Assembly (NCBI GenBank): GCA_040880405.1
Contig: JBBDIM010000030.1
Location: 1-46,630 of the forward strand
Source: JBBDIM01 sp040880405
Lineage (GTDB): Bacteria > Planctomycetota > Planctomycetia > Pirellulales > Pirellulaceae
Direction of reading: 5' to 3'
Length of the DNA stretch: 46,630 bases
The notes below the pieces were generated by a model that was not told the origin of the DNA, did not search any database, and worked only from the letters and a program-made list of their open reading frames with translations. Numbering within the stretch: position 1 is the first letter of the stretch; every line of letters begins with the position of its first letter. Positions 1 to 8,873 of this stretch are shown in pieces. The translations under genes and the position numbers were made by a program.

Positions 1-121
1 ATTTTATGCGACAATTTACGAGAGATCCGAATTTCCGGACGGACACTAGCTACGGTCGCGCAGACCGTGGGGGCCCCGCGAGTTGGGTTGCCCCCTCAGG
101 TAAACCGGGTTCGCACTTCTC

Positions 122-142
122 CCACGCTTTTGGCAAGCGTGG
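122..142. other. Small hairpin downstream of flgL
   Basis: Perfect 8-bp arms (CCACGCTT at 122-129, AAGCGTGG at 135-142) with a 5-nt loop lie 20 bp beyond the flgL stop codon. There is no T-run on either side, so it is not a classical Rho-independent terminator, but its position at the operon end fits a transcript 3' end or stability structure. The rest of 1-162 shows nothing I can support. Confidence 0.4.
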
Positions 143-162
143 CTACGTAGGCGATTGCTCGG

Positions 163-3100
163 CTAAATGTAATCGAGCAGCGTCAATCGATAGAGCTGCC
201 CCATCATTTGCAGGGAGGCCTCAAACGAGGCCTGCTTCGCGCTGAAATCGGAGATCGCTTTGACCATATCAATTTCGATCTCTAGTGAGAGGGAGGATTT
301 CAGTTCGAGTACTTCCTCTTCGCTGCGAAACTTGAGGACGTCGAGCTGCTGGTCTCGCGCCCCCAGTTCACCTCGCGTGAAGCTGAGTCGGCTAATGTCC
401 TGATCCAAAAGTTCCACCGCGCGGGAAATCTCCAGGACATCGTCGTTCAGGAGGGCCTCGTTAAGGCGAATCAGCGTATTGAAAATGCCGTGGGTTTCGC
501 GCGGATTGACATCTCGGCCGACTAGCACCTCGGCGGTGCCCCCTGCCGTGGTCGAGACGATACCGGTGGCGGAGATCACGCCGCTGCCGTCGTTGGTGGG
601 ATTCACGCTCCGATCCAAGGACGCGTTGAACATTTCATTGCGGTCGATCGCCGCAACAATCTCCTCGGCGGTGGTGACGCCTGGTTCGATTTGAACGGTA
701 AGCCGCTTCGAGTTCGCGTCGAAACTCGCTACGGGAGGATCGCCCGGCGTGAGGTTGTCTTCAAACACGATCTCGACATCATTGAGCGCAGTGCCGGGGA
801 TGATTCCTTCCAGGTTGATGGCGGTGTTGACGTTATTGGGAACCGGGAAGGCGATGTTGGCGGTGGCCGGAAGGGAATCGCCGATCGGTGTCCCGCCGCC
901 GGTTAACCCCATCATGCCGGTTTGGGCGGCGATGCCGTTTCCATTGTTGGTGGCATCGTCGGTGGTATCGAGTTCCGCACTGAAGGTCCCCTCGGCGTTG
1001 ATTGCCGAGATAATGCTGTTGACCGACGTGGCGGCGGGGTCGATATCGATTACCAGACGCTGTGTCGCCAAATCGAAACCGACGAAAGCCTGATCGCCAC
1101 TCGCCGCCGAGTTGACGAATTCCACCTGAATGTCGTTGAAGTGGGTCCCGGCGATGTTCGCGGAGAGCGTGAACGCGGTGTTGGTATCATTGGGTGGATC
1201 GAGTTTGATTTTGGCGGTCGCCGCGACCGGATCGGGAGCCGACGAGACGGTCGCTTCCGACTCCCCGGGAGGGATCAACCCAAGATCGACCCCGGCGTTA
1301 CTGCGGATGCTCTGCGAAATGACCAACCGGCCCACGCCGGGCGGATTGTCATCGACGATTTCGATCCCATTGCCATGGTCGGTCAACCGCGCAGTCACGG
1401 CGTTGGCCGAACCGATATTGTCGGGATGGTCGTTAATCCGCTTCAGGACATCGCCGATCGTTTTGGCTCCGGTGAGATCGATTTCCAGCTCAACCCCATC
1501 GTTCCGCGTAATTGTCAGGTCGGTTCCGTCGGCGGTTTGCAGGCCCCTGCCATAGTTGAGCTGCGAGACAGGCGTGTTGGCGGTGAACGTGCGGATGCCA
1601 AGCTGCGTGGCGGTATCGCCCCCATTCTCGCCGATCGAAAAATCACCGCCACTCATGATCGAGCGGACATTGATGCCGTCGCCGGCGGCATTGATCTCAG
1701 CCACCAACCCGATTCCCGACCCATTGAACTGATTGAGCAGATCCTCAATGGTCTGGGCGTTCTCAAAGGTGACGATATGGGTTTGTCCGCCGTTCTGGAC
1801 CTTCACGCCGGAAGTCCGGTCGAAGTTCGTTCCGGTGCCGCCTGCGAGCGTCCCGGTTGTTCCGGCTCCGATCGTGCCGTTCCCCTTCATGAAGGCGTGC
1901 AGCGTATCTTTCCCGTCCACCTCGGCGGTCAGCCCCTCGGCGAACTCGGGATGACCATTGAACGCGGTGACCAGATCGTTGGCGGTGGTGCTGTCCTTGT
2001 TCACGCGAACGAAAATCGTGTCGCTGTCTCCGCCGCTATTGCCGGTGTTGCCGGAGATGGTTGAGTTGACCGAGAAGACCGGCGAGCCGCTATTCAAGGT
2101 CTCGCTGTTGGAGTTGTCCCGCGCAACGGAGAAGGTCCCCTCCTCCATGATCGCAGCGACGAGCGTGTCGAGCTCGGTCCCGTTGGCGTCGTCAATCTGT
2201 AGGGTGAGGACCCGCTCGGTCCCGTCGTCGCTGTAGCTGGCGGTTGCCGCGTTGCCCATGCTTTGGGAAGAATCAATCACCACGCGTACGTTGTTGAATT
2301 GGGCCCCCGCCTGGTTGGCGATCAGGGTCAGGTCGTTCCCGCCACCCACCAGCGAAAGCGCCGCTTCCGCCTTAACCCCTGGATCGGTCACGCTGGTCGG
2401 GAAGATCCGTCCATCGTCGGCTGTGGAAATCACGCCGCTCGCGTCATATCCTTCGCCGGTTGAGGTGTCGGTCCCTACCGCGAATCGTCCATCCTGCATG
2501 ATCGTGTCGACCAGCGTTTGCATGGTGGTTTGATCGCCGCTGTCGACCGAGAGGGTGATCGTGGGGACTCCGCCGACATCGACCACCGGCCCCATGGTTG
2601 CCGCGTTTCCCATGGGGGCGGAGGCATCCACCACAAACCGGACACCATTGAGGCTGCCATCAGTCGATTTCGCGGTCAACAGCAGGGAGTTGTCGGCTCC
2701 AGCGAAATCGAGCGTTCCCTGCGGTCGCGTCAGATCGCTGGCGAAATAAACCTCTTCATTCCCCCGCAACAGCCCCGGGCCCGCGCGGAGCAAGGCGTCG
2801 TCGACCATCTGGATGGTCGTACCGTTGTGCTGGTCGCCATTGTCCTTGGCGTTGATGACGACATCGTTATTGTCTCCGGGAAACGAGAGGATCGACTGCG
2901 CCTTGGTTCCCAGGATGTTGTCGAGCTTGGTGGTGGCGGTCAGGGCGGGGTTCAGATCGGTGCCCACAATCGGGTTGGTCAGGTTGCCGTTAATCTTGAG
3001 AATCCCCAAGTGGGCCGCGACTCGTCCCGCACCCACTTCGGTTACCGTGAGGTTTCCACCCCCCGCATCGTCGATATCGACGATCAGGCTTTGATTATCG

Positions 3101-3903
3101 ATCCGCGCCGTGATCTTGCGGCCCGGCGGCGGGTTCGCCTCCAGCAGCCTCACCACATCCCCCACGGTATTGGCCGACGAGATATCGATGTTGACCGGCG
3201 GGGTGATCCCATCGGTGATGGTGAAGCTCCCCTTGTCGATTCCGCGGCCACCGCGCAAATCGGACAGTCGGGTGTCGAGCGAAAGCGTTGGATTGAGGTC
3301 GGACAGCCCATGGACATCCTGACTGATCGCGCCGAAGGCGGCGTGCCCGTTGACCGTGGTGTCGAAGAGCAGATTAATATCGGCGAAGCTCATCAGCGGG
3401 TTGGTATTCCCCTGATACTGCACGAATCCATCGACCTGCTTGAAGGGAGCGACTGTGGTGTTGGATCCGGAAAACAGGTGCCTGCCGCGAAACTGCTGGT
3501 TGCCGATATCCATTAGGTTTTGAATGGCCCGCTGGACCTGTTGTGCAGCGGCTTGCCGTTCCTCGTGCGAGGAGGTGGAATCGGCCATGCTCACCGCCAA
3601 GCCGCGCATTTCATTCAAGGCGTTGGAGGCGTTGGCCAGCCCGACATCACTCGCGGCGAGATACGATTGACTCGTGATCAGGTTGGTTTGGATCTGACCT
3701 TTCCGCTCAATCAACGACTGAAGCGTCAACCCGCGGATCGCCGCGGGCGCGTCGTCACTCATCGATAGCAGACGCCGACCGGTACTGAGCTGGCTTTGCA
3801 GACGCAGCATCTGCGTCTGATCAAAGGACAACTGTTGAGTGAGCCGCTGCGACATCAGCATGTCGCTACTGCGGCCGGCGGGAACTGGGATGATCCGAGT
3901 CAT
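163..3903 (-). CDS. flgL: Flagellar hook-filament junction protein FlgL (HAP3), giant form
   Basis: FlgL forms the second ring of the hook-filament junction outside the cell and is exported by the flagellar type III system. The protein is 1246 residues; enteric FlgL is about 317. Residues 1-160 (TRIIPVPAGRSSDML onwards, then QLSTGRRLL) and 1140-1246 form the conserved coiled-coil ends that build the D0/D1 core. The middle carries two flagellin/hook IN-type segments (about 216-302 and 784-877) and four divergent repeats of about 100 residues (about 394-496, 512-607, 893-1000, 1011-1122) sharing an FN-x-V ... L-x-I-D ... AI-x-x-x-G-x-F pattern. The ATG at 3903 is kept because the N-terminus matches the planctomycete form. 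It is the last gene of the operon, 68 bp after flgK. The inserted domains would be surface exposed; their function is unknown. Confidence 0.9.
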   Translation of the reverse strand: MTRIIPVPAGRSSDMLMSQRLTQQLSFDQTQMLRLQSQLSTGRRLLSMSDDAPAAIRGLTLQSLIERKGQIQTNLITSQSYLAASDVGLANASNALNEMRGLAVSMADSTSSHEERQAAAQQVQRAIQNLMDIGNQQFRGRHLFSGSNTTVAPFKQVDGFVQYQGNTNPLMSFADINLLFDTTVNGHAAFGAISQDVHGLSDLNPTLSLDTRLSDLRGGRGIDKGSFTITDGITPPVNIDISSANTVGDVVRLLEANPPPGRKITARIDNQSLIVDIDDAGGGNLTVTEVGAGRVAAHLGILKINGNLTNPIVGTDLNPALTATTKLDNILGTKAQSILSFPGDNNDVVINAKDNGDQHNGTTIQMVDDALLRAGPGLLRGNEEVYFASDLTRPQGTLDFAGADNSLLLTAKSTDGSLNGVRFVVDASAPMGNAATMGPVVDVGGVPTITLSVDSGDQTTMQTLVDTIMQDGRFAVGTDTSTGEGYDASGVISTADDGRIFPTSVTDPGVKAEAALSLVGGGNDLTLIANQAGAQFNNVRVVIDSSQSMGNAATASYSDDGTERVLTLQIDDANGTELDTLVAAIMEEGTFSVARDNSNSETLNSGSPVFSVNSTISGNTGNSGGDSDTIFVRVNKDSTTANDLVTAFNGHPEFAEGLTAEVDGKDTLHAFMKGNGTIGAGTTGTLAGGTGTNFDRTSGVKVQNGGQTHIVTFENAQTIEDLLNQFNGSGIGLVAEINAAGDGINVRSIMSGGDFSIGENGGDTATQLGIRTFTANTPVSQLNYGRGLQTADGTDLTITRNDGVELEIDLTGAKTIGDVLKRINDHPDNIGSANAVTARLTDHGNGIEIVDDNPPGVGRLVISQSIRSNAGVDLGLIPPGESEATVSSAPDPVAATAKIKLDPPNDTNTAFTLSANIAGTHFNDIQVEFVNSAASGDQAFVGFDLATQRLVIDIDPAATSVNSIISAINAEGTFSAELDTTDDATNNGNGIAAQTGMMGLTGGGTPIGDSLPATANIAFPVPNNVNTAINLEGIIPGTALNDVEIVFEDNLTPGDPPVASFDANSKRLTVQIEPGVTTAEEIVAAIDRNEMFNASLDRSVNPTNDGSGVISATGIVSTTAGGTAEVLVGRDVNPRETHGIFNTLIRLNEALLNDDVLEISRAVELLDQDISRLSFTRGELGARDQQLDVLKFRSEEEVLELKSSLSLEIEIDMVKAISDFSAKQASFEASLQMMGQLYRLTLLDYI

Positions 3904-3971
3904 ATCGTAGATGGGATGGAAAGAGTTTGCTTAGGATAAATCGACATACCATGTGACACCGCGCATGGAAT

Positions 3972-5675
3972 CTATATATTGACTAAAATCTCCAGCAGTT
4001 CATCCAAGGTGGAAATCATCCGCGAGGCGGCTTGGAATTGACGCTGCATGGTAATCATACGGACCGACTCCTCGTCCAAGTTCACGCCGCTGATGCCCAT
4101 CTTTTGGCCTTCCAGGGTTTCCTTGAACACGCGAAAGCCCTCGGCCACGCTCCGAGCGACCGTGCCCGCTTGGGCTACCCCACCTACCAGTTCCTGATAA
4201 ATACTGCCCAGGGACGATCCGTCGCGTGTCGGGAGCGGACTATCCAAAAACGCCGCCAGCTTTTCGGCGTTGGCCGTGTCGGCTCCGATTCCGGATTGGC
4301 TGGCCGCGAACTTGGAGGGGTCCCCCTTCACCGCGGAGTGGATGCCCATATTCAGGGCACCTGTCCCCGTGAAGAACGTTCCCAACCCGAGCGAGGCCAA
4401 CACACCGCTATTGTCTCCGGCAAACGCGAATTCCACGTTCGGCGAATCGGCCTCAATCATCAACCGCCCATCCAGCCCGACCGACGACGAGATCCCGTCG
4501 ATCGCATTGAGCGACTCGCTGAAACTCACCAATGTGGTGTCGTCACTCGTGCCGTTGAGACGAATAGCGATGTCGTGGGTGTGGGTCAGCCCCGTCTGGG
4601 AGTTGAGGATTTTAACCTGCAGCGATCCATTTTCCGGGGTATTCGCCAAGCCGACTTGGTCCAGGGGGCGATGGATCAGGTTGGCGTCCATATCGAACTC
4701 CGCCTCCATCGAGCGATACCCGGAGAGCCCCTGGCCACTCGCGAAAACCTGGTTGAATTCGAAGGACAAGGTTTGGGCGAAGCTGTCCAGGTCCTGCAGG
4801 AACTCCCCCAGAATCGCGTCGCGCGAGGTGATCAGGCCCGCTAGTTTGCCGGAGTCGGTCCGCAGTGGAGAATCGAACGCCTCAATCTTAATGTCGACCG
4901 TTGGCAAACCCTCGCCGGTCTGCTCGTCGGCGAACACATTCCGCGCAATCCCCTCCAAAACCAGGTACTCACCCCCGACGAATACGGAGGTCGACCCGTT
5001 GTCTTGTTCGACAGTACGGATGCCGACGATTTCTGAAAGTTCCGTCAGTTTCCGGTTGCGTTGGTCGCGGAGACCGACGGCGTCGCTCTTGATGGTGCTG
5101 CCCGCTTCCAAGCGGACAATCTTCTCGTTCAGGTCGGCGATATCGTTGACCAAGCCGTTGATATCCTTCGCGGCGTTGCGAATGCGGTCGTTGTTGTCGT
5201 CGTAGACGCTTCGCACGCGTTGGTAAAGTCGCGAGACATCCTCCGCTAAGGTTTCGCCCCGGAGGATCGAGAGATTGCGAACACCCAAATCTTCCGGCTG
5301 ATTCAGAATGTCGTTGATGGAACCGAAGAAATTATTCAACGAACTGCTGATATCGGTATCGCTCAGTTCCCCGACCAAGGCCTCTAACTGCAGGTAGGTG
5401 TATTCCTGGGTCTCCCCGTTAGACAAGTCACTCCGCGAGCTCCGCAGGCGCTCCTCGAGGAACTTGTCCGTCATCTGGACAATCGCTTCGACCTGGACAC
5501 CCATCCCGAGGCGCAGATTTCCCTGAACCTGCACTTGGGCCGGTGTATAGATCACCCGCTGCCGCAGATAATCGGGCGTGTTGACGTTGGCAATATTGTT
5601 GCCAGTCACCTGCAGACCGATCTGCGCCGCGTTGAGCGTATTGCTCGCTTGCTGTAGTGAACTAAAGAGGGACAT
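3972..5675 (-). CDS. flgK: Flagellar hook-associated protein 1 FlgK
   Basis: FlgK forms the first ring of the hook-filament junction. The product is 567 residues. The N-terminal rod/hook signature is clear (SLFSSLQQASNTLNAAQIGL, then NNIANVNTPDYLRQRV), and the C-terminus carries GVNLDEESVRMITMQRQFQA followed by SRMISTLDELLEILVNI, the usual FlgK ending. I chose the ATG at 5675 over an upstream ATG at 5705 because the family starts with MSLFSSLQ and a GAGG sequence sits just ahead of it. It lies 64 bp after flgN, its export chaperone, and ahead of flgL, an order typical of junction-protein modules. Nothing unusual is seen in the length or the ends. Confidence 0.93.
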   Translation of the reverse strand: MSLFSSLQQASNTLNAAQIGLQVTGNNIANVNTPDYLRQRVIYTPAQVQVQGNLRLGMGVQVEAIVQMTDKFLEERLRSSRSDLSNGETQEYTYLQLEALVGELSDTDISSSLNNFFGSINDILNQPEDLGVRNLSILRGETLAEDVSRLYQRVRSVYDDNNDRIRNAAKDINGLVNDIADLNEKIVRLEAGSTIKSDAVGLRDQRNRKLTELSEIVGIRTVEQDNGSTSVFVGGEYLVLEGIARNVFADEQTGEGLPTVDIKIEAFDSPLRTDSGKLAGLITSRDAILGEFLQDLDSFAQTLSFEFNQVFASGQGLSGYRSMEAEFDMDANLIHRPLDQVGLANTPENGSLQVKILNSQTGLTHTHDIAIRLNGTSDDTTLVSFSESLNAIDGISSSVGLDGRLMIEADSPNVEFAFAGDNSGVLASLGLGTFFTGTGALNMGIHSAVKGDPSKFAASQSGIGADTANAEKLAAFLDSPLPTRDGSSLGSIYQELVGGVAQAGTVARSVAEGFRVFKETLEGQKMGISGVNLDEESVRMITMQRQFQAASRMISTLDELLEILVNI

Positions 5676-5739
5676 CCCTGTATCCTCGTGTCGCGGGAAC
5701 GCCAAATCGGTTGAAATATCAACCGATCGCCCAGGCTCG

Positions 5740-6219
5740 CTAGGCGTCCTGGTCTACCAAGGTCCCACCTTGTGTCGCGGCATTCTCCTCTTCATATGTC
5801 GGTTTAAGCTTCCCCCCGGTCGCAATGATTTGAAGCAGTTGTGACAGATGAAGGACGGTTTGTTGGGCCAAAACGAAGTTTGTGAGCGTTTCATTCTGGA
5901 TGTGCTGCATCGTCTCTTTCGCTAGTCGCGCCCGCTTGCCTAATCTGCCGTCGCCGGTCGTTTCGACGGCGGCCGCTAGCGAGTGGACGCTATCATCGGG
6001 CAATCCGCTGATTTTGGCCTGGGCGAGCAGTGCCGATCGGGCCTCGGTCAAGCCTTCCAAGCGTTGGACAAGCGCCTGCTCTTCTAACTGCGTCGCGCTC
6101 ATCGCCTCGACATCCCCCGCCACCATTTGGCGTCGCTTTGAATGCAGGACGCTCAGCAGTTGTTCTTGAACATCTGAAAGTTCCTGCAGGTAACTCGCAG
6201 TTTCCGTTTCCCAGGGCAT
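5740..6219 (-). CDS. flgN: FlgN-type flagellar export chaperone
   Basis: A 159-residue, mostly helical protein with long heptad-like stretches (SYLQELSDVQEQLLSVL; NFVLAQQTVLHLSQLLQII), as in FlgN proteins, which bind the C-termini of FlgK and FlgL in the cytoplasm and deliver them to the export gate. Sequence conservation in this family is weak, so the call rests on size, helical pattern and position directly upstream of flgK and flgL. The start at 6219 (MPWETETASYL) is preferred over the ATG at 6261 because GAGGAA lies at a good distance before it; the upstream ATG has no such site. It is separated from flgJ by palindromic element A1. Confidence 0.75.
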   Translation of the reverse strand: MPWETETASYLQELSDVQEQLLSVLHSKRRQMVAGDVEAMSATQLEEQALVQRLEGLTEARSALLAQAKISGLPDDSVHSLAAAVETTGDGRLGKRARLAKETMQHIQNETLTNFVLAQQTVLHLSQLLQIIATGGKLKPTYEEENAATQGGTLVDQDA

Positions 6220-6295
6220 GGTGGAAGTTTCCTCGTCGACGAAAGGGGGTACACCGGACATCAGGAGTTGCTTTCTCGGTAGGGGTAAGTCATTT

Positions 6296-6385
6296 GTGTG
6301 AAAAAGGGGTCAGGACTCTTTTTCACGAAGCGTAAACCATTGGCAAGCGTGTTATGAAAAAGAGTCCTGACCCTTTTTTTCACAC
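6296..6385. repeat. Palindromic element A1 (subfamily a)
   Basis: A 90-bp inverted repeat between flgJ and flgN. The outer ends are GTGTG and CACAC. The left arm GAAAAAGGGGTCAGGACT continues into CTTTTTC, and the right arm is its reverse complement. Each arm is itself a quasi-palindrome (outer GAAAAAGGGGTC, inner GAAAAAGAGTCC). The 30-nt interior (ACGAAGCGTAAACCATTGG onwards) closely matches that of A2 in the same orientation. It resembles REP-type elements; no transposase is present here. Confidence 0.85.
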
Positions 6386-6393
6386 GGCGCGGG

Positions 6394-6798
6394 TCAAATA
6401 CTCAAATCGAGCCGAGGTTGGGTTTGCTGTGTGCCGGTGGATTCAAACTCCGCGGAGCGAGCCTCCGGTGTGGCTGGGATATCCGCGCTGGTAGCTTCGT
6501 TGCCACCGGAGAGTCGTCCGGCGAACAGTTCGAACATCGGCCCGGAGATGCTGGAGGCGCTCGCCTCGGAGATCTCCTCGACCAGAAGCTGATCCAGTTG
6601 CGACTGGAACACCTCTTCGCCCCGTCCGCCATGAAAGTAAGCTGGTTTGTCGAGTGACTTCCGCATCGACTTGAGCATCTGCCCGAACATGGTTTCGCCC
6701 ACGAACTGGTCGAACTTTTCCCGCAGTTCGGGCTTCGACTGGGTGCCGTCCGCCTGGGGAGGCATGGTCGGGGCGAAAGTTTGGGAGGCGATGTGCAT
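6394..6798 (-). CDS. flgJ: FlgJ-like rod-binding protein (no muramidase domain)
   Basis: The product is 134 residues. Residues about 25-90 match the rod-binding domain (KFDQFVGETMFGQMLKSMRK, then DKPAYFHGGRGEEVFQSQLD and QLLVEEIS), which caps the growing rod in the periplasm. The peptidoglycan-hydrolase half of enteric FlgJ is absent, as in many bacteria with a split FlgJ, so wall opening must come from another enzyme. An in-frame start at 6915 would add 39 residues, but these are only a translation of palindrome A2; the ATG at 6798 (MHIASQTF) is the credible start. The gene lies between flgI and flgN and is bracketed by A2 (26 bp before the start) and A1 (9 bp after the stop). Confidence 0.85.
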   Translation of the reverse strand: MHIASQTFAPTMPPQADGTQSKPELREKFDQFVGETMFGQMLKSMRKSLDKPAYFHGGRGEEVFQSQLDQLLVEEISEASASSISGPMFELFAGRLSGGNEATSADIPATPEARSAEFESTGTQQTQPRLDLSI

Positions 6799-6823
6799 CG
6801 AATGTCTTTCTGCTACGCTGCGA

Positions 6824-6908
6824 GTGAAAAAGGGGTCAGGACTCTTTTTCACGAAGCGTATTCCATTGGCAAGCATGTTATGAAAAAGAGTCCTGACCCC
6901 TTTTTCAC
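6824..6908. repeat. Palindromic element A2 (subfamily a)
   Basis: An 85-bp copy of family A between flgI (stop at 6920) and flgJ (start at 6798). It runs from GTGAAAAAGGGGTCAGG to its reverse complement at the right end, with an interior nearly identical to A1 (CATTGGCAAGC(A/G)TGTTATG) and in the same direction. Transcripts of the flagellar operon must pass through both hairpins. It creates a spurious N-terminal extension of flgJ. Confidence 0.85.
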
Positions 6909-6919
6909 GGTCCAATTCG

Positions 6920-8062
6920 TTAGTTGACGTAAATCACTTCACCGTATACCTTGCCGGCGTGGTGAATCGCTTCGACGATGCCGATGATATCCTCGGCCGG
7001 TACGCGCAAGGCAGTGAGCGCGTCTTCCAGGTCTTTTAGCCGAGTGGCGTAGACCCTTTGGGTATCGACTGGCACGAACTTCGAGGCCTCGGGGTTGCCC
7101 GCCTCGACTTTGATTCCTTTGTGGTTGATTACCATCGGCCCGACCTCTACGTCGCTGCCGATCACAATCAGCCCCTTCTGTTTGTTAATCACGACCTTAT
7201 TGTTCATCAGGCTGTCGACGATTTGGGTCTCCATTAAGATGGAGATAAAGAAGACCGGTTCCGACTGGTATTGCGGTGGGATCTTCACTTCGATCGTCTT
7301 TTGATCCAGAGCTCTGGCAAGTTGGCCATTGGTGCCACCCCGGGCCCCCGTTTGCTCCAGGTTGTTGATTCCGAAGACAATCTCCTGGGCCATCCGCCAA
7401 TCCTTATGACCATCTTTGATCACCAGGAAGACCTTGCCGTTTTCCGAGACGAACGGATTGCGGATCGTCTTTTCAATCCGGCATCCCTTGCGGACCTTGG
7501 CACGGGTGCCGTTCTCGGGATCGATCATCTCGACCGGGCCGGAGGCGAGTGCCCAGATGGTTTGATCGTGTGGGTTGGGGCCTTGGAGGGTGGAGATAGC
7601 GAGCGTGCCCCCTTCCAGGCTTTTGGCGGACAGGGCACTGACTTCGCAGTCGAGGAAGTCCCCCTCTTCGGCCCCTTCGCCGGAGACGTTGGCTCGCACG
7701 AGAACCAAGGCGACGTTCTTGATGTTCTTCAGCTCCTCCGGCAGGTACTCCCCTTCCGGCCCCTGGCCCGAGTTGTTGCCGAGGTGTTTCATCATGAGGG
7801 CCAAGGCTTGATGCGAGGGGGTTAGGTTGCCGTCGCCGGTCCCTTGCAGGCCGACCACCAGGCCCAACCCTTGCAGGTAGTTCCCTTCCTGCCCCTTTAC
7901 GCGGACGAAGTCGGACAGAGGCCGGTTGATCTGGAACCGCTGAATCCCGGGGGAACCATACTGGGCCAGGCAAGCGGAGGGCCAGCAGGCGGCGGTCAGG
8001 TTGGCCAGAACCAAGCTGATCGCCATGGCCAGGTGCCGAAAGTGTTGGTTGAGGAAAGTCAT
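6920..8062 (-). CDS. flgI: Flagellar P-ring protein FlgI
   Basis: FlgI polymerises into the peptidoglycan-level P ring around the rod. The product is 380 residues, close to the family norm. A Sec signal peptide (about residues 1-33, ending SACLAQ) is followed by the FlgI hallmark VKGQEGNYLQGLGLVVGL and QGTGDG, and later by IPPQYQSEPVFFISILMETQ. The C-terminus ends EDIIGIVEAIHHAGKVYGEV, as expected. The ATG at 8062 has no clear ribosome-binding site; an in-frame ATG at 8026 would still leave a shorter signal peptide, so the start is uncertain by 12 codons. It lies 60 bp after flgH in the operon. Confidence 0.94.
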   Translation of the reverse strand: MTFLNQHFRHLAMAISLVLANLTAACWPSACLAQYGSPGIQRFQINRPLSDFVRVKGQEGNYLQGLGLVVGLQGTGDGNLTPSHQALALMMKHLGNNSGQGPEGEYLPEELKNIKNVALVLVRANVSGEGAEEGDFLDCEVSALSAKSLEGGTLAISTLQGPNPHDQTIWALASGPVEMIDPENGTRAKVRKGCRIEKTIRNPFVSENGKVFLVIKDGHKDWRMAQEIVFGINNLEQTGARGGTNGQLARALDQKTIEVKIPPQYQSEPVFFISILMETQIVDSLMNNKVVINKQKGLIVIGSDVEVGPMVINHKGIKVEAGNPEASKFVPVDTQRVYATRLKDLEDALTALRVPAEDIIGIVEAIHHAGKVYGEVIYVN

Positions 8063-8122
8063 GAGGTCGTTGTCAGGTTCGAAGGAGCGTGAAGTGACAG
8101 GCGGCGGGGTCGAGTCTCGCGA

Positions 8123-8842
8123 TCAGAACCAGATAGCCCGATCCCACAATTGCAGCAACCAGCCACGGCGGTAGCTGTCGCGGACGGTACCTTGGTCTTC
8201 CTTGGTAATCGTCAAGTCGGCCATGTGTTCGCTGAGGATGGTGTTATTGGGATTCACGTCTTCGACTCGGCAGGTGCCGCGAAGATGGTAGACCCAAACC
8301 TCCTCATTCACGGTGATCGTTTTGCGTGCTTCCAGCTTCAACGTGCCGTTGGGGAGGATTTCCTGGACCTCGGCGGCGATCGTGAATCGCAAGAGTTCGA
8401 CAGTTTCCATCTCCCCCTCGGATCGCAACCGCTTGTTCAAGTTACCGGCGACGCGTTGGTCTCCATCGGCCTGGGTGGTCGGTTTGAGCGAAGTGAGGTT
8501 TTGGATCCGCAGCCAATCGGTGAGCGTGGCGTTGTAGACCCCGCTTTTGCGACGATCCATCATCCCCTCGCTGCCCGACTCGGACCGCTCGTCGACCCGG
8601 ATATGGATCAGGTCGTGGACCTGGATCTTGCGAGGTGGCGGCAGTTCGCGGTGGAACCAGTTCATGTCCCGATTGGTCCCCGGGACATAGTCCGCCGGAT
8701 ATTGTCCGTTGGCCATCTGCTGCTCGGTCGGCATCGTCCGCCGAGCCAAGCTGGAAACGGGGCCAGCGGACTCTTGAGCCATCGCCAGCGAGGTGCTGGT
8801 GGTCAGGATCAGGAGGGCGGCGTAGGCAGTCAGGGATCGCAT
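8123..8842 (-). CDS. flgH: Flagellar L-ring protein FlgH
   Basis: FlgH forms the outer-membrane L ring. The product is 239 residues. The family core is present: VHDLIHIRVDERSESGSEG near residue 75, then the strand KLEARKTITVNEEV, and a C-terminus with NNTILSEHMADLTI. An N-terminal signal peptide (about residues 1-22, ending AMAQ) is clear, but there is no lipobox Cys, whereas enteric FlgH is a lipoprotein. Anchoring must therefore differ or rely on beta-barrel packing. The start at 8842 has AGGTGAA at good spacing. It is followed by flgI and preceded by flgA. Confidence 0.92.
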   Translation of the reverse strand: MRSLTAYAALLILTTSTSLAMAQESAGPVSSLARRTMPTEQQMANGQYPADYVPGTNRDMNWFHRELPPPRKIQVHDLIHIRVDERSESGSEGMMDRRKSGVYNATLTDWLRIQNLTSLKPTTQADGDQRVAGNLNKRLRSEGEMETVELLRFTIAAEVQEILPNGTLKLEARKTITVNEEVWVYHLRGTCRVEDVNPNNTILSEHMADLTITKEDQGTVRDSYRRGWLLQLWDRAIWF

Positions 8843-8873
8843 GGAAGTTCACCTGGCGAGGGAAAAATGTTTT

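Noticed and set aside
922..2064. 380-residue open frame on the plus strand
   Set aside because: It is antisense to flgL, which has clear homology; the translated sequence is Gly/Arg/Asp-rich shadow.
3904..3971. TGGAAAGAGTTTGC as a sigma-54 site before flgL
   Set aside because: The GG-GC spacing is one base short and the strand is opposite to flgL.
6799..6915. N-terminal extension of FlgJ
   Set aside because: Its 39 residues are translated from palindrome A2; the same KKSPDPFF string appears wherever the repeat is translated.
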